NCBI GenBank assembly: GCA_963822765.1
Contig: CAWGJL010000004.1
Location: 62,001-126,000 of the forward strand
Reading direction: 5' to 3'
Source: Palsa-504 sp963822765
Lineage (GTDB): Bacteria > Actinomycetota > Actinomycetes > Streptosporangiales > Streptosporangiaceae
Length of the DNA: 64,000 nucleotides
Part shown: positions 27,401 through 35,449 of the stretch, piece after piece
Layout of the letters: every line of letters begins with the position of its first letter
Position numbering within the stretch: the first letter of the stretch is position 1
Position numbers and translations under genes: made by a program
The notes under the pieces: generated by a model
Database searches by the model: none
What the model saw: the letters and a program-made list of their open reading frames with translations, nothing else
Told to the model about the DNA's origin: nothing

Positions 27401-27959
27401 TGGCCTGCATGGCCTCCAGCTTGCGCAGCGCTTTTTCCTTGCGCCTGCGATGCTTGAGCACGCCGGCCGCTTCCTCGATCAGCGCGCGCCGGGCCTCGGG
27501 GCCCGCGTGCAGGATGTCGTCGAGCTGGCCCTGGCCGACGATCACGTGCATCTCGCGGCCCATGCCGGAGTCGGACAGCAGCTCGGCGACGTCGAGCAGC
27601 CGGCAGTGGTCGCCGTTGATCGCGTACTCGCTCTGCCCGGACCGGAACATCAGGCGGCTGATGGTGACTTCGGCGTAGTCGATGGGCAGGGCGCCGTCGG
27701 TGTTGTCGATGGTGAGCGTGACCTCGGCCCGGCCCAGCGGCGGGCGGGAGGTGGTGCCGGCGAAGACGACGTCCTCCATCTTGCCGCCGCGCAGGGACTT
27801 GACGCCCTGCTCGCCCATGACCCAGGACAAGGCGTCGACGATGTTGGACTTGCCCGAGCCGTTCGGGCCGACCACGCAGGTGATGCCGGGTTCCAGGCGC
27901 AGCGTGGTGGCGGAGGCGAACGACTTGAAGCCGCGCAGAGTGAGGCTCTTCAGGTACAC
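24393..27959 (-). CDS. smc: Chromosome segregation protein SMC
   Basis: SMC is the ATPase of the bacterial condensin. The 1188-residue protein starts at GTG (MYLKSLTLRGFKSFA) and has Walker A VGPNGSGKSN, long coiled coils (about 165-500 and 660-1010) and a hinge (about 505-650, GVLGSFAAQLRVTDGYE). The C-terminal signature LSLLSGGERSLTAIAY (near 1096) and Walker B FYVLDEVEAALDD follow. The length matches the family. It is transcribed towards ftsY, with the repeat arrays between. Confidence 0.94.
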   Translation of the reverse strand: MYLKSLTLRGFKSFASATTLRLEPGITCVVGPNGSGKSNIVDALSWVMGEQGVKSLRGGKMEDVVFAGTTSRPPLGRAEVTLTIDNTDGALPIDYAEVTISRLMFRSGQSEYAINGDHCRLLDVAELLSDSGMGREMHVIVGQGQLDDILHAGPEARRALIEEAAGVLKHRRRKEKALRKLEAMQANLTRLVDLTAELGRRLKPLGRQAEMAKKAAVIAADLRDARLRLLADDYVTLAAELQRDEADEAAAVARRTALEQEVARARATEADLDQAAQQASATLARAQETWFALSSLAERLRSTQNLAAQRHTLLTEQTDPERPGRDPDELDRQAAELRDEEAALTTRLAAGREVLAAAMAERTAAEAQLAAAERRQAEGARAAAARSTRLARLREQVGAADSRVAAAQEEMDRLAVSAEQAAERAELAQASYDQVQELGGGPREDRSELAAAHQQAAETLTELSERTVVLRTAERESVRELAALRARAETLAEAARRGADASAALLADPDRFAGVLGSFAAQLRVTDGYEVAIAAALGAAAEAIAVTSLDAAAEILSALRQSDAGSAALVIAHDLAASVTSVTPVTPVTAAPGVTMASDLVQAPAELAQATAELLHGVVVADDLPQARRIVRDNPALKAVTLTGDLLGAHWAQGGGARQQSLFEVRAAADEAAAGLAAAEWACEAAAQDLAVAAEAEEAAREAVAQTLTRRHEADAAAAEISGRLGRLAGAARAAKDEAGRVEAAITAARLAAEKDLSKLEQLQAELAEAEAGADLAEDAPEDETDTEDLAGRCASARDAEMEARLEVRTAEERLRAIDGRADSLTATAAAERQARERATQRRARRAEQAAVAGAVALGARYAVEAAERSVAQAQARRAEAQAASAGGAGELKAVRARVRDLAADLDTVVNTAHGTEIARAEHRLRLAQLSDHALEEFGIEADALVAEYGPEVPVPVPGDDSALPSRYDRTEIERRAADAQRQLDRLGKVNPLALEEYAALTERHQFLATQLEDLRKTRRDLLTVVKEVDDRVQEVFASAYADTAREFEQLFSRLFPGGQGNLVLTEPDDMLATGIEIEARPPGKKVKRLSLLSGGERSLTAIAYLFAIFKARPSPFYVLDEVEAALDDTNLQRLLGVFEELRESSQLIVITHQRRTMEAADALYGISMRGDGVSAVISQQLATRQPA

Positions 27960-28146
27960 GAACCCCCTCCTCTCGCTCCACGCACCCTACCGTCCCGGGG
28001 CACGCCAAACCGGGAACCGGGCCGAAGGGGCCGTTCCCGGGGACAACACTGTGACTCACGTGGCCAGCGGGGGTTCGCAAATGATCATGCTGGACACCCC
28101 ATTGCCTACCGGATTAATGGCATATCACGGGGAAATAACAACGAAG

Positions 28147-28184
28147 AGGGGCGCCGCGACAGCATTGCCGCGATCGGCGCCCCT
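28147..28184 (-). terminator. Hairpin terminator after the small coiled-coil gene
   Basis: AGGGGCGCCG and CGGCGCCCCT form a perfect 10-bp stem with an 18-base loop. On the minus strand it is followed by a T-rich stretch (CTTCGTTGTTATTT). It lies 36 bases past the stop of the 63-residue gene. Confidence 0.7.
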
Positions 28185-28219
28185 GGTTCGTCTTTGTCGT
28201 TTTCCTCGCCGACCGGCGC

Positions 28220-28411
28220 TCAGGCGAGCGCAGGTTCGCGGTCCGGCACCAGCATGTCCGGGTGGGCTGCCTCCACCGTGAGCGACTCGTTCTCTTCCTG
28301 AAGCCGGACTAGCTCGGCTTCCAGGTCGCGTACTCGCTGCTGGAGGCGGCGCATCTCGGAAACGATGCGGGGGTCGGGACCGCCGACGTGGCCGAATAGA
28401 GCCTTCGCCAT
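28220..28411 (-). CDS. Small conserved coiled-coil protein, function unknown
   Basis: This 63-residue protein starts MAKALFGHVGGPDPRIVSEM. Most of the middle is a heptad-patterned helix (RRLQQRVRDLEAELVRLQEE) that should form a coiled coil. It has its own upstream AT-rich region (28412-28580) and a clear terminator, which argues that it is real and separately transcribed. Similar short MAKALFGHV-type proteins occur in actinomycetes, as far as I recall, without a known role. TTGACC (28517-28522, minus strand) is a possible -35 element. Confidence 0.7.
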   Translation of the reverse strand: MAKALFGHVGGPDPRIVSEMRRLQQRVRDLEAELVRLQEENESLTVEAAHPDMLVPDREPALA

Positions 28412-28584
28412 TGTAAAAGGTCCTCCACGCTGAGTGACCAGAGTGGGCACATACTCAACACGCGCGAAGTGGCGCGCGCAATCAACGTTTTCTAGTTTCC
28501 CACTCAGGCGTTTGCTGGTCAAGTTGAGAGCCGTTACCGGCCCGGTTAAATACCATATCATCCGCAACAAGGGAGTTCGCCGGC

Positions 28585-29436
28585 TCACCATCGAGCCCGG
28601 CGGGGCCGGGGCTGGCACTGCGGGCAGCTGTAGGCCGACCGGTTCATGAACGGGTCGCGCCGGACCGGGGAGCCGCACCTGGGGCACGGCAGGCCCTCGC
28701 GGCCGTACACGGCCAGCGAGCGGTCGAAGTAGCCGCTCTCCCCGTTGACGTCGACGTACAGGCTGTCGAAGCTCGTCCCGCCCGCGGTCAGGGCCTCGCC
28801 CAGGACCTCGCGGACCGCGGCCAGCAGCTTGCTGACCTCAGGGCCGTTGAGCGTATCGGTGGGCCGGGCCCAGTGCAGGCCCGCCCGCCACAGCGCCTCG
28901 TCGGCGTAGATGTTGCCGACCCCGCTGATCAGCGACTGGTCGAGCAGGGCGCGTTTGACCCCGGTGTGCTTGCGGCGGAGCCGGCGGGCCAGTTCCGTGG
29001 GGTCGAACGAGGGCTCGAAGGGATCGGGGGCGATGTGGGCGATGGGGCCGGGGAGTTCGGCGCCGCCGGGCACGAAGCACATGTGGCCGAATGTCCGCTG
29101 GTCGGTGAAGCGCAGGTCGGGACCGTCGTCTTTGAACGTGAACCAGATCCGGACGTGCGGATCCAGTGGCCGGCCTGGCTCGCCGACCAGCAGCTGGCCG
29201 CTCATGCCCAGGTGCGCGAGCAGGGCGTCCTCGCCCACCGACAGCCACAGGTACTTGCCGCGGCGCTTGACGGTGTCCAGGCTGCGTCCGGTCAGCGCGG
29301 CCTCGAAGTCGGCCGCGCCCGCCAGGTGGCGGCGCACGGAGCGCGGGTGCAGGACGCGGACGGCGTCGATGGCCCGGCCGGAGACGTGGTGCTCCAGGCC
29401 GCGGCGGACGGTTTCGACCTCGGGGAGTTCGGGCAC
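28585..29436 (-). CDS. mutM: Formamidopyrimidine-DNA glycosylase
   Basis: Fpg excises 8-oxoguanine and formamidopyrimidines and then nicks the strand. The 283-residue product starts at GTG and reads PELPEVETVRRGLE, with the catalytic Pro and Glu following the initiator. It carries SGVGNIYADEALW and ends in a zinc finger (CPRCGSP, then CPQCQP). It lies four bases after rnc, in the usual rnc-mutM order. Confidence 0.94.
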   Translation of the reverse strand: MPELPEVETVRRGLEHHVSGRAIDAVRVLHPRSVRRHLAGAADFEAALTGRSLDTVKRRGKYLWLSVGEDALLAHLGMSGQLLVGEPGRPLDPHVRIWFTFKDDGPDLRFTDQRTFGHMCFVPGGAELPGPIAHIAPDPFEPSFDPTELARRLRRKHTGVKRALLDQSLISGVGNIYADEALWRAGLHWARPTDTLNGPEVSKLLAAVREVLGEALTAGGTSFDSLYVDVNGESGYFDRSLAVYGREGLPCPRCGSPVRRDPFMNRSAYSCPQCQPRPRRARW

Positions 29437-29440
29437 GCGG

Positions 29441-30241
29441 TCAGCTGTCCGGGGCGGGGTCTGGTGATGGTCCGTCGTCGTCCCCGGCGTCCCCGGCGTC
29501 CCCGGCGTCCCCGGGCGGGGTGGACTCCGCGTTGATCGCGGTCCAGGCCGCCTCGGCCGCGTGCTGCTCGGCCTCCTTCTTGGTGCGGCCCTGGCCGGAG
29601 CCGAGCACGCGCCCGGCGACCCGGACCACGGCCCGGAACGACTTCTGGTGGTCCGGCCCGCTCTCCTCGACCTGGTAATCCGGCACCCCGAGCATGCGGG
29701 CCGCGGTCAGCTCCTGGAGCGAGGTCTTCCAGTCCAGCCCGGCACCCAGCCCGGCCGACTTGGCGATGACCGGGTCGAACAGGCGATGGACCAGCGCGCT
29801 GGCCTCGGCCAGCCCGCAGTCGATGTAGACCGCCCCGATGATGGCCTCCAGCGTGTCGGCCAGGATCGAGGACTTGTTGCGGCCGCCGGTTACCTCCTCG
29901 CCCCGGCCGAGCCTGACGTAGGAGCCCAGGCTCAGCTCCCGCGCCACGTCGGCCAGCGCGCGCATCTGGACCACGGCCGCGCGCAGCTTGGCCAGCTGTC
30001 CCTCGGGCAGGCTCGGATAGCTGCGGAACAGCGCGTCGGTGACCACCAGCCCGAGGACCGAGTCGCCGAGGAACTCCAGCCGCTCGTTGGTGGGCGGGTT
30101 GGCGTTCTCGTAGGCGAACGAGCGGTGGGTCAGCGCCCGCTCCAGCGACTTGGGCATGATGGGCACGCCGAGGGCATGCCGCAGCTCGGCCGGATCCCGT
30201 CCGGCGCTGCCCGCATCCCAGGCCCGGCTCACCACGCCCAC
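29441..30241 (-). CDS. rnc: Ribonuclease III
   Basis: RNase III cleaves double-stranded RNA and matures rRNA. The 266-residue protein has the signature NERLEFLGDSVLGLVV, the second catalytic acidic cluster ADTLEAIIGAVY, and a C-terminal dsRNA-binding domain (DWKTSLQELTA, GRTKKEAEQHAAEAAW). A short GDAGDAGDAGDDD tail is encoded by a small tandem repeat. It starts at GTG, 10 bases after rpmF. Confidence 0.93.
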   Translation of the reverse strand: MGVVSRAWDAGSAGRDPAELRHALGVPIMPKSLERALTHRSFAYENANPPTNERLEFLGDSVLGLVVTDALFRSYPSLPEGQLAKLRAAVVQMRALADVARELSLGSYVRLGRGEEVTGGRNKSSILADTLEAIIGAVYIDCGLAEASALVHRLFDPVIAKSAGLGAGLDWKTSLQELTAARMLGVPDYQVEESGPDHQKSFRAVVRVAGRVLGSGQGRTKKEAEQHAAEAAWTAINAESTPPGDAGDAGDAGDDDGPSPDPAPDS

Positions 30242-30251
30242 CGCGCCCGGC

Positions 30252-30428
30252 TCAGGACGGGTTGAGGACCTGACGGCGACGGTACGTGCCGCAGGTCGGG
30301 CAGGCCACGTGCGGCAGCTTCGGCTCGTGGCACTGCGGGCAGCTCACCAGCGTCGGCGCGGTGGTCTTCCAGTTCGAGCGTCGTGATCGGGTGTTGCTAC
30401 GGGACATCCTCCGCTTGGGAACCGCCAC
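30252..30428 (-). CDS. rpmF: 50S ribosomal protein L32
   Basis: The 58-residue L32 reads VAVPKRRMSRSNTRSRRSNW, then CPQCHEPK and CPTCGTYRRRQV, a four-cysteine zinc-ribbon form. The start is the GTG at 30428 with AGGAGG seven bases upstream. One base separates it from the DUF177 stop, the usual yceD-rpmF coupling. Confidence 0.93.
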   Translation of the reverse strand: MAVPKRRMSRSNTRSRRSNWKTTAPTLVSCPQCHEPKLPHVACPTCGTYRRRQVLNPS

Positions 30429-30429
30429 G

Positions 30430-31104
30430 TCAGCCCTCCTGTAGGTCGACGGCGCCGCTGCGCCGTGTTGGTTGGTCACCGAGCTGCTCGAGGGCGGCCC
30501 AGCGCGGGTCCGGTGCTTCATCGTGCCCGTGCCCCGGGCCCGCGTCGGCCAGCGGCACGCCGCACTCGACGCACAACCCCGGGCAGTCCTCCAGACACAG
30601 CGGTGACATCGGCAGCGCGAGCACCACCGCGTCCCGCAGGACCGGCTCCAGGTCGAGCAGGTCGCCGTCGAGGTAACGCTCCTCGTCGTCCTGCTCGGTG
30701 TCCTCGTCAAACCATTCCCGGCTGTTACGCCGGTCGTGCTTGTCGTGCTTGTCGTGCTTGTCGTGCGTGCCGTGCTTGTCGTGCGTCCGGCGGCCGTCGG
30801 CGTACAGGTAGAGCTCGGTGAAATCGGCCGTCACCGAAGTCGTCAGCGGCCTCAGGCAGCGAGCGCACTCGCCCGCCAGCGGCGCGGTCGCCGACCCGGT
30901 GACCAGCACGCCTTCGGTCACGGCCTCGAACCTGACGTCCAGTTGCATATCGGCGCCGACCGGTACCCTGGCGAGCTCCAGACGCAGGTCGTCCGGGGCT
31001 GGCACGGTCAGCTGCTGAGTCCGCGCGGAACCGGCCTGACGGCCGAGCGTGCGCGTATCAAAAACAAGCGCGCCGCGAGGCGCGTTCGTGCGTGTGTGGG
31101 GCAT
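30430..31104 (-). CDS. DUF177 (YceD-like) protein with His/Asp/Lys repeat insert
   Basis: This 224-residue protein carries the DUF177 core: LARVPVGADMQLDVRFEAV, then ECARCLRPL, and later CPGLCVECGVPL. The family is linked to 23S rRNA/L32 production and metal-binding Cys pairs. Between the two halves is an unusual run of repeated HDK triplets (THDKHGTHDKHDKHDKHD) encoded by 9-bp tandem repeats near 30735-30785. The run could bind metal or simply be a slippage product. It is coupled to rpmF. Confidence 0.87.
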   Translation of the reverse strand: MPHTRTNAPRGALVFDTRTLGRQAGSARTQQLTVPAPDDLRLELARVPVGADMQLDVRFEAVTEGVLVTGSATAPLAGECARCLRPLTTSVTADFTELYLYADGRRTHDKHGTHDKHDKHDKHDRRNSREWFDEDTEQDDEERYLDGDLLDLEPVLRDAVVLALPMSPLCLEDCPGLCVECGVPLADAGPGHGHDEAPDPRWAALEQLGDQPTRRSGAVDLQEG

Positions 31105-31231
31105 GACAATGTACTCGCGTATGTAGCGATTGCGGAACGAGCGCTTAGCCTACCGGCGGCGCGCAGTAATCCCAACTTGGCGGCGCCCCGGCCGATTCCC
31201 GGGCCCGGCTTACTCCTCCTTGCTCTTCCGC

Positions 31232-31711
31232 TCACTCTTCCGCCAGGCGGGCCCGCAGCGGGGCCAGGACGGGCTCGGGGACCAGCCCGCTGACGTCCCC
31301 GCCGTACCTCGCGATCTCCTTGACCAGGCTTGAGCTGAGGAAGGAATACAGCGGGTTGGTGGTCATGAACAAGGTCTCGACCTTGGCCATGCGGTAGTTC
31401 ATCTGGGCCATCTGCATCTCGTACTCGAAGTCGCTGACCGCCCGCAGGCCCTTGATCACGGCGGTGATCCCGTTGGCCGCGCAGAAGTCCACCAGCAGGC
31501 CGTGGAACCGGTCGATCTTGACGTTGCCGTACCGGGCGGTCACATCGGTGAGCATCTCGACCCGCTCGTCCACCGTGAACAGGCTCTGCTTGGTCACGTT
31601 GATCAGCACGGCCACGACCACCTCGTCGTACAGCCCGGACGCGCGGCCGATGATATCGAGGTGCCCGTTGGTGACGGGGTCAAAGGAACCCGGACAGACG
31701 ACGCGTTGCAC
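31232..31711 (-). CDS. coaD: Phosphopantetheine adenylyltransferase
   Basis: CoaD makes dephospho-CoA from phosphopantetheine and ATP. The 159-residue product has GSFDPVTNGHLDII with the HxGH-type nucleotidyl-transfer motif, KGLRAVSDFEYEMQMAQMN, and YSFLSSSLVKEIA. It starts at a GTG. The gap to DUF177 is 127 bases, so a separate promoter is likely. Confidence 0.94.
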   Translation of the reverse strand: MQRVVCPGSFDPVTNGHLDIIGRASGLYDEVVVAVLINVTKQSLFTVDERVEMLTDVTARYGNVKIDRFHGLLVDFCAANGITAVIKGLRAVSDFEYEMQMAQMNYRMAKVETLFMTTNPLYSFLSSSLVKEIARYGGDVSGLVPEPVLAPLRARLAEE

Positions 31712-31745
31712 GCGATGCCACCCCTTTCACGCTTCAGCGAGCAGG

Positions 31746-32351
31746 TTATACGGGGGCTCCATCTGTTCCTGGGGGGACTCCATCCCCCCAGACCCCCCTG
31801 GCATACCAGAAGGTTGCCTCCCCGTACCGGCGCGCCCGGTCGGGCTGCAGGCCGGCCGGCCAGGTGACCGGCCCGGACCGGGTGGCGCGCTCGACGATCA
31901 CCAGTGCGCCCGGTGCCAGCCAGCCGTTTTTGTCCAGGGTCTGGAGCATGGCGGTGACCTCGTCGCCGGGCAGCGCGTAGGGCGGGTCGGCGAAGACGAC
32001 GTCGTACGGGCCTGTGCCGGGCTCTCGGGCTAGGAGGCGTTCGACCCGGTCGGTGACCAGCTCGGCGCCGGGCAAGCCGATCGCTTGGATGTTGTCCCGG
32101 ATGACACGAGCCGCCCGGGAGCCCGATTCCACCAGCAGCACGTGCTCGGCACCCCGGGACAGGGCCTCCAGGCCGACCGCGCCCGACCCCGCGTACAGGT
32201 CGAGCACGCGCGCGCCGTCCAGTGAGCCGGTCAGCGAGACGATCGTGGCGAACAGCGCTTCCCGGGCGCGGTCGCTGGTCGGGCGGGTGTTCCGGCCGTC
32301 CGGGACGGCCAGCCGCCGGCCGCCCGCCTCGCCGGCGATCACGCGTGCCAT
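31746..32351 (-). CDS. rsmD: 16S rRNA (guanine966-N2)-methyltransferase RsmD
   Basis: This 201-residue methyltransferase begins MARVIAGEAGGRRLAVP and contains RPTSDRAREALF, the SAM-binding VLDLYAGSGAVGLEALSRGA and the catalytic DPPY motif. It methylates G966 of 16S rRNA. It lies 34 bases upstream of coaD, the usual order. It is the start of this minus-strand group. Confidence 0.93.
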   Translation of the reverse strand: MARVIAGEAGGRRLAVPDGRNTRPTSDRAREALFATIVSLTGSLDGARVLDLYAGSGAVGLEALSRGAEHVLLVESGSRAARVIRDNIQAIGLPGAELVTDRVERLLAREPGTGPYDVVFADPPYALPGDEVTAMLQTLDKNGWLAPGALVIVERATRSGPVTWPAGLQPDRARRYGEATFWYARGVWGDGVPPGTDGAPV

Positions 32352-32401
32352 GCCTTAAGTGTGCACGTCCGGCCCGGCCGGCGGGCGTTTCGGGGTGCGA
32401 A

Positions 32402-32456
32402 CCATGATCATGGCCAGGATCGGGCCGTATTTGGCCCGAACTGGCCATGATCATGG
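32402..32456. terminator. 55-bp perfect-armed hairpin between the peptide island and rsmD
   Basis: CCATGATCATGGCCAG at 32402-32417 is repeated exactly in inverted form at 32441-32456. Inside it, TCGGGCC and GGCCCGA pair around the loop GTATTT, with only a short bulge between the two stems. It follows the stop of the secreted protein gene and precedes rsmD on the minus strand. It probably acts as a terminator or insulating boundary, although no T-tract is present. Confidence 0.65.
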
Positions 32457-32479
32457 GTGGACCGCTAGGTGAGGGCGGG

Positions 32480-33220
32480 TTAGTGCTGGATGGTGGTCAG
32501 CAGGCCGATGAAGGGCTGAGTGCTTCCGGTCAGCTGGGTGGTCTGGCCGGCGCCGTCGATCGAAGGAGACCAGCCCGTCGAACTCTCGGAGTTACCCTCC
32601 AGCCAGGAGATGAAGTTGTTGATGATCTGGGTGGACCTGGCCTGGACCTGGCCGGTGCTGAGGCCGGAGTACTGCAGCCACCTGAGCTGGAAGGCCACTC
32701 CGTAGGCGGCGGACTGCACCTCGAACCGCACCGCCGACCACTTGTCCGTGGCGTAAACGATCTGGAACGCCTCGGCCAGGCTGTTGCAGGTGGTGCAGTT
32801 CTCGGTGGTCGCCAGGGCGGTATCGGTCGCGCTGAGCTGGGCGAGGGTGTGCTTCGATACGAGCACCACCTGGAAGGCGATCGCGGTAGCGCGGCAGTGG
32901 CTGCAACTGTTTACGTCTGCCTGGGCGTAATTATTGGCGGTGACCAGCGGGGCCCCGGTCACGGACAGCCTGAAGTCGAACTTAAAGGGTGCGCGCCGGT
33001 TAGCCGCGGTGGCCGCGGATACCGAATTGTCGAACTCGGCACTCTGGGAACCCGACGGCGGGTTGACCGTGACCCCGACGAACTGGATGGAGTTCGAGGT
33101 CGCGCTCGGGCCGCCCGCGGCTGACGCGGCGGCCGGGATGGCGAGCGGCACGATCATCACCACGGCCGCGATCGCCCCGCCGCGCAGCCATGAGGCGCCG
33201 CCTCTTATTTTGATCGACAT
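32480..33220 (-). CDS. Secreted protein with two CxxC repeats, peptide-island protein
   Basis: This 246-residue product starts at 33220 with AAGGAGAG upstream. It has a signal peptide (MSIKIRGGASWLRGG, then a hydrophobic stretch ending AAASAAGG). The mature part has two similar blocks, each a CxxC followed by a hydrophobic strand: SCSHCRATAIAFQVVLVS (Cys near 105/108) and NCTTCNSLAEAFQIVYAT (near 140/143). The cysteines could form disulfides or bind metal outside the cell. It lies 58 bases after the M50 protease gene and is probably cotranscribed. I do not recognise a named family. Confidence 0.75.
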   Translation of the reverse strand: MSIKIRGGASWLRGGAIAAVVMIVPLAIPAAASAAGGPSATSNSIQFVGVTVNPPSGSQSAEFDNSVSAATAANRRAPFKFDFRLSVTGAPLVTANNYAQADVNSCSHCRATAIAFQVVLVSKHTLAQLSATDTALATTENCTTCNSLAEAFQIVYATDKWSAVRFEVQSAAYGVAFQLRWLQYSGLSTGQVQARSTQIINNFISWLEGNSESSTGWSPSIDGAGQTTQLTGSTQPFIGLLTTIQH

Positions 33221-33278
33221 TAATATCTCTCCTTTTGGTAGCGGACAAACAGGTCGCTGACGAGCCCTTTCTCGGCCG

Positions 33279-35306
33279 TTAGCCAGTCGCCGACGGTGAC
33301 GGCGAGGCAGACGCGGAAAACGAGGCAGAGCAAGACGCGGAAGACGAGGAAGACGCGGAGCACGAGGAAGACGACACCGACGGCGACGGTGAGGGCGATG
33401 GGGAAGGCGAGGCAGAGGAAGACGACGAGTCCGACGGCGACGGTGACGGCGAGGGCGACGGCGAGGGCGGCTGAGAGGGCGAAGAGGGCGGGGGCGACGA
33501 CGGGGACGACGAGCCGGACGGATCGGGTGACGGGGAGGACGACGGGGACGACCCGGACGACGCGGGTGAGCCCGGTGACGAGGATGAGCCCGGTGACGAG
33601 GATGAGCCTGACGGCTCGGGCGAGATTGGGGTCCGCGCCGTCGACGGCACGCCGAGAAGCGAGACCGGAGGCGAGGCGGCAGGCGACGCGGCCGGGGGCT
33701 GATTGACCGGGACGGCGTTAGGCACACTGCCGCGGCTCTGGCTCGGGAGCAGGTGCTGCGGGCGGGCCGCGTGGACAGGCTGGCCCGGGGCCAGGGTGGG
33801 GTGCAGGGTAGCGGTGGCGGCGAGGCCAGGGGCGGGACCGGGGGCCGGCTGGCCGGGCAGCGGCAGCAGCCCCCAGGCGTAGGCCAGCGCGGCGGCGGCC
33901 AGCGCGGCGGTGACCGCGACGGGCAGGCGCAGCATCCGGTGTTTGCGGGTAGCGGACGCGGCCAGCCGGACGGCCGCCCGCCCGGTCAGCACCAGCAGGT
34001 AGCCGAGCCCGGCCACCGGGAAGATCAGCAGCACGACTGAGATCACGCTCACCAGCCCGGCCGCGATCTCGCCCCGGCCGAAGTGCGCCGTCACCGCGTC
34101 GGCGTTGGCAGCCAGGGACCGGGCGAACCCGACGGCCAGCTTGGGGATGCCCAGCACGATCAGCAGCAGCTCGCCGCCCAGCAGCGGGACCATGGCCAGC
34201 ACCCAGGCGGTCAGTGCGACCCGGGCCGGCCGTTTCAGCACGCCCAGCCTCGGATCGGCCGGCTGGCCCGGGACCAGGCTGCGCAGCACCGGCCCGATCC
34301 GCTGGAACAGATCGGGTACCCCGATCAGGTCGGTCAAGATGAAATACCCGTCCAGCCGCAGCGAGGGCATCAGCTGTTCAACCAGCTCCACCTGGGTCAG
34401 CCCCGCGGTCACCAGGAGCGGCAGGTAGCCGGTGGCCCGGTAGGCCCCCGCGAGCACCACCGCGAAGACGGCGTTGAAGTACACCCCGCCCAGGTCGGTC
34501 CGGAGCCCGGCCCGCCCCAGCCGGTAGGAGTCGGTGACGTTGGTGAACAGGGCCGGCCACAGCACGTACAGGCCTACGCCGATCCGGCCCGGCCGGGCCC
34601 CGCCGTACCGGCACGCCGCCGCATGCCCGCACTCATGGAACAGCATCGACACCAGCGACAAGCCCAGCACCACCAGCAGCAGCAGCGGGTGGGCCAGCAC
34701 CTCGCGGAACCCGGCCAGCATCCCCCCCGACCGCACCAGCCATAGATCCACGCCGGCTAGCGCGCCCAGCACCGCGACCACCACCAGCGGGCTGAACAAC
34801 GGGCCCAGCAGCCGCGCCACCACCTGGACCCCGGCCTCGGGCAGCAACGTCCGGTGCAGCTTCAAGGCCAAGATCATCGGATCCGGCCGCGCGTCCGGCT
34901 GGCGCGCGCCCTGTCCGGCCACCAGCCCCTGCGGGGCCAGCTTGTTGGCCAGGAGATACTCCACATTCCCCGCGCTGACCGACCGGCCGGATCCCACACT
35001 TACCCGGGCCGCGATCTCAACGACCGACCGGCAGCCATCCACCCCCGACAGCACCAGCCACAACAACCGGGACAGGTGTACGGTCCGACCCGACGCGTTA
35101 CGCGCCAGAAACGTCACCTCGCCCAGGCCCGACCCCCGGTACTCCCCCAGCAATTCCACCCCGGCGGCCAGCCGCGGGACCAACTCCGCGTGGCTGACGA
35201 CACGATCGGCCAGAACCCCGTCGCCCTCATGGCTCGGTCCGTGCTGATAAACGGGGCAGGTACCACTGCCGGGTGTCCTGGACGGATCCATTCCGACGTA
35301 CGGCAC
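33279..35306 (-). CDS. Membrane M50 zinc metalloprotease with PqqD-like N-terminus
   Basis: The 675-residue protein starts at GTG (GAGGGGGG upstream). Residues ~45-110 resemble a PqqD-like/RiPP-recognition winged helix (ASGRTVHLSRLLWLVLSGVD). A multi-span membrane region follows, with the site-2-protease motifs HECGHAAACRYGG (HExxH near 222) and LRLDGYFILTDLIG (the expected third ligand Asp near 317). From ~505 the protein becomes a Pro/Ser/Ala tail that is nearly pure Ser and Pro, with a few Cys, over its last ~110 residues. Such peptidases occur beside ribosomally made peptides. Here a 54-residue peptide gene lies just upstream, so peptide cleavage or export is the inferred role. Confidence 0.8.
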   Translation of the reverse strand: MPYVGMDPSRTPGSGTCPVYQHGPSHEGDGVLADRVVSHAELVPRLAAGVELLGEYRGSGLGEVTFLARNASGRTVHLSRLLWLVLSGVDGCRSVVEIAARVSVGSGRSVSAGNVEYLLANKLAPQGLVAGQGARQPDARPDPMILALKLHRTLLPEAGVQVVARLLGPLFSPLVVVAVLGALAGVDLWLVRSGGMLAGFREVLAHPLLLLVVLGLSLVSMLFHECGHAAACRYGGARPGRIGVGLYVLWPALFTNVTDSYRLGRAGLRTDLGGVYFNAVFAVVLAGAYRATGYLPLLVTAGLTQVELVEQLMPSLRLDGYFILTDLIGVPDLFQRIGPVLRSLVPGQPADPRLGVLKRPARVALTAWVLAMVPLLGGELLLIVLGIPKLAVGFARSLAANADAVTAHFGRGEIAAGLVSVISVVLLIFPVAGLGYLLVLTGRAAVRLAASATRKHRMLRLPVAVTAALAAAALAYAWGLLPLPGQPAPGPAPGLAATATLHPTLAPGQPVHAARPQHLLPSQSRGSVPNAVPVNQPPAASPAASPPVSLLGVPSTARTPISPEPSGSSSSPGSSSSPGSPASSGSSPSSSPSPDPSGSSSPSSPPPSSPSQPPSPSPSPSPSPSDSSSSSASPSPSPSPSPSVSSSSCSASSSSSASCSASFSASASPSPSATG

Positions 35307-35449
35307 GACCTACCGCCCCCCTCGCGATTGTGGCCGACCCGCGGAAACTATTCCTTTTTTGGGAACATGCCGGCCGGGGACCACCCGTGCCGGGCAGTTC
35401 CCCCGGCAGGCATATTCAGTACAGGAGCAGCTTGCGAGCTCAGTGCATG

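Noticed and set aside
24417..28301. Two long plus-strand frames opposite smc
   Set aside because: Both are low-complexity antisense shadows of smc.
28585..28687. Extended 155-residue start for the small coiled-coil gene
   Set aside because: The longer frame begins inside mutM and crosses promoter-like DNA; the short form from 28411 has the conserved-looking N-terminus.
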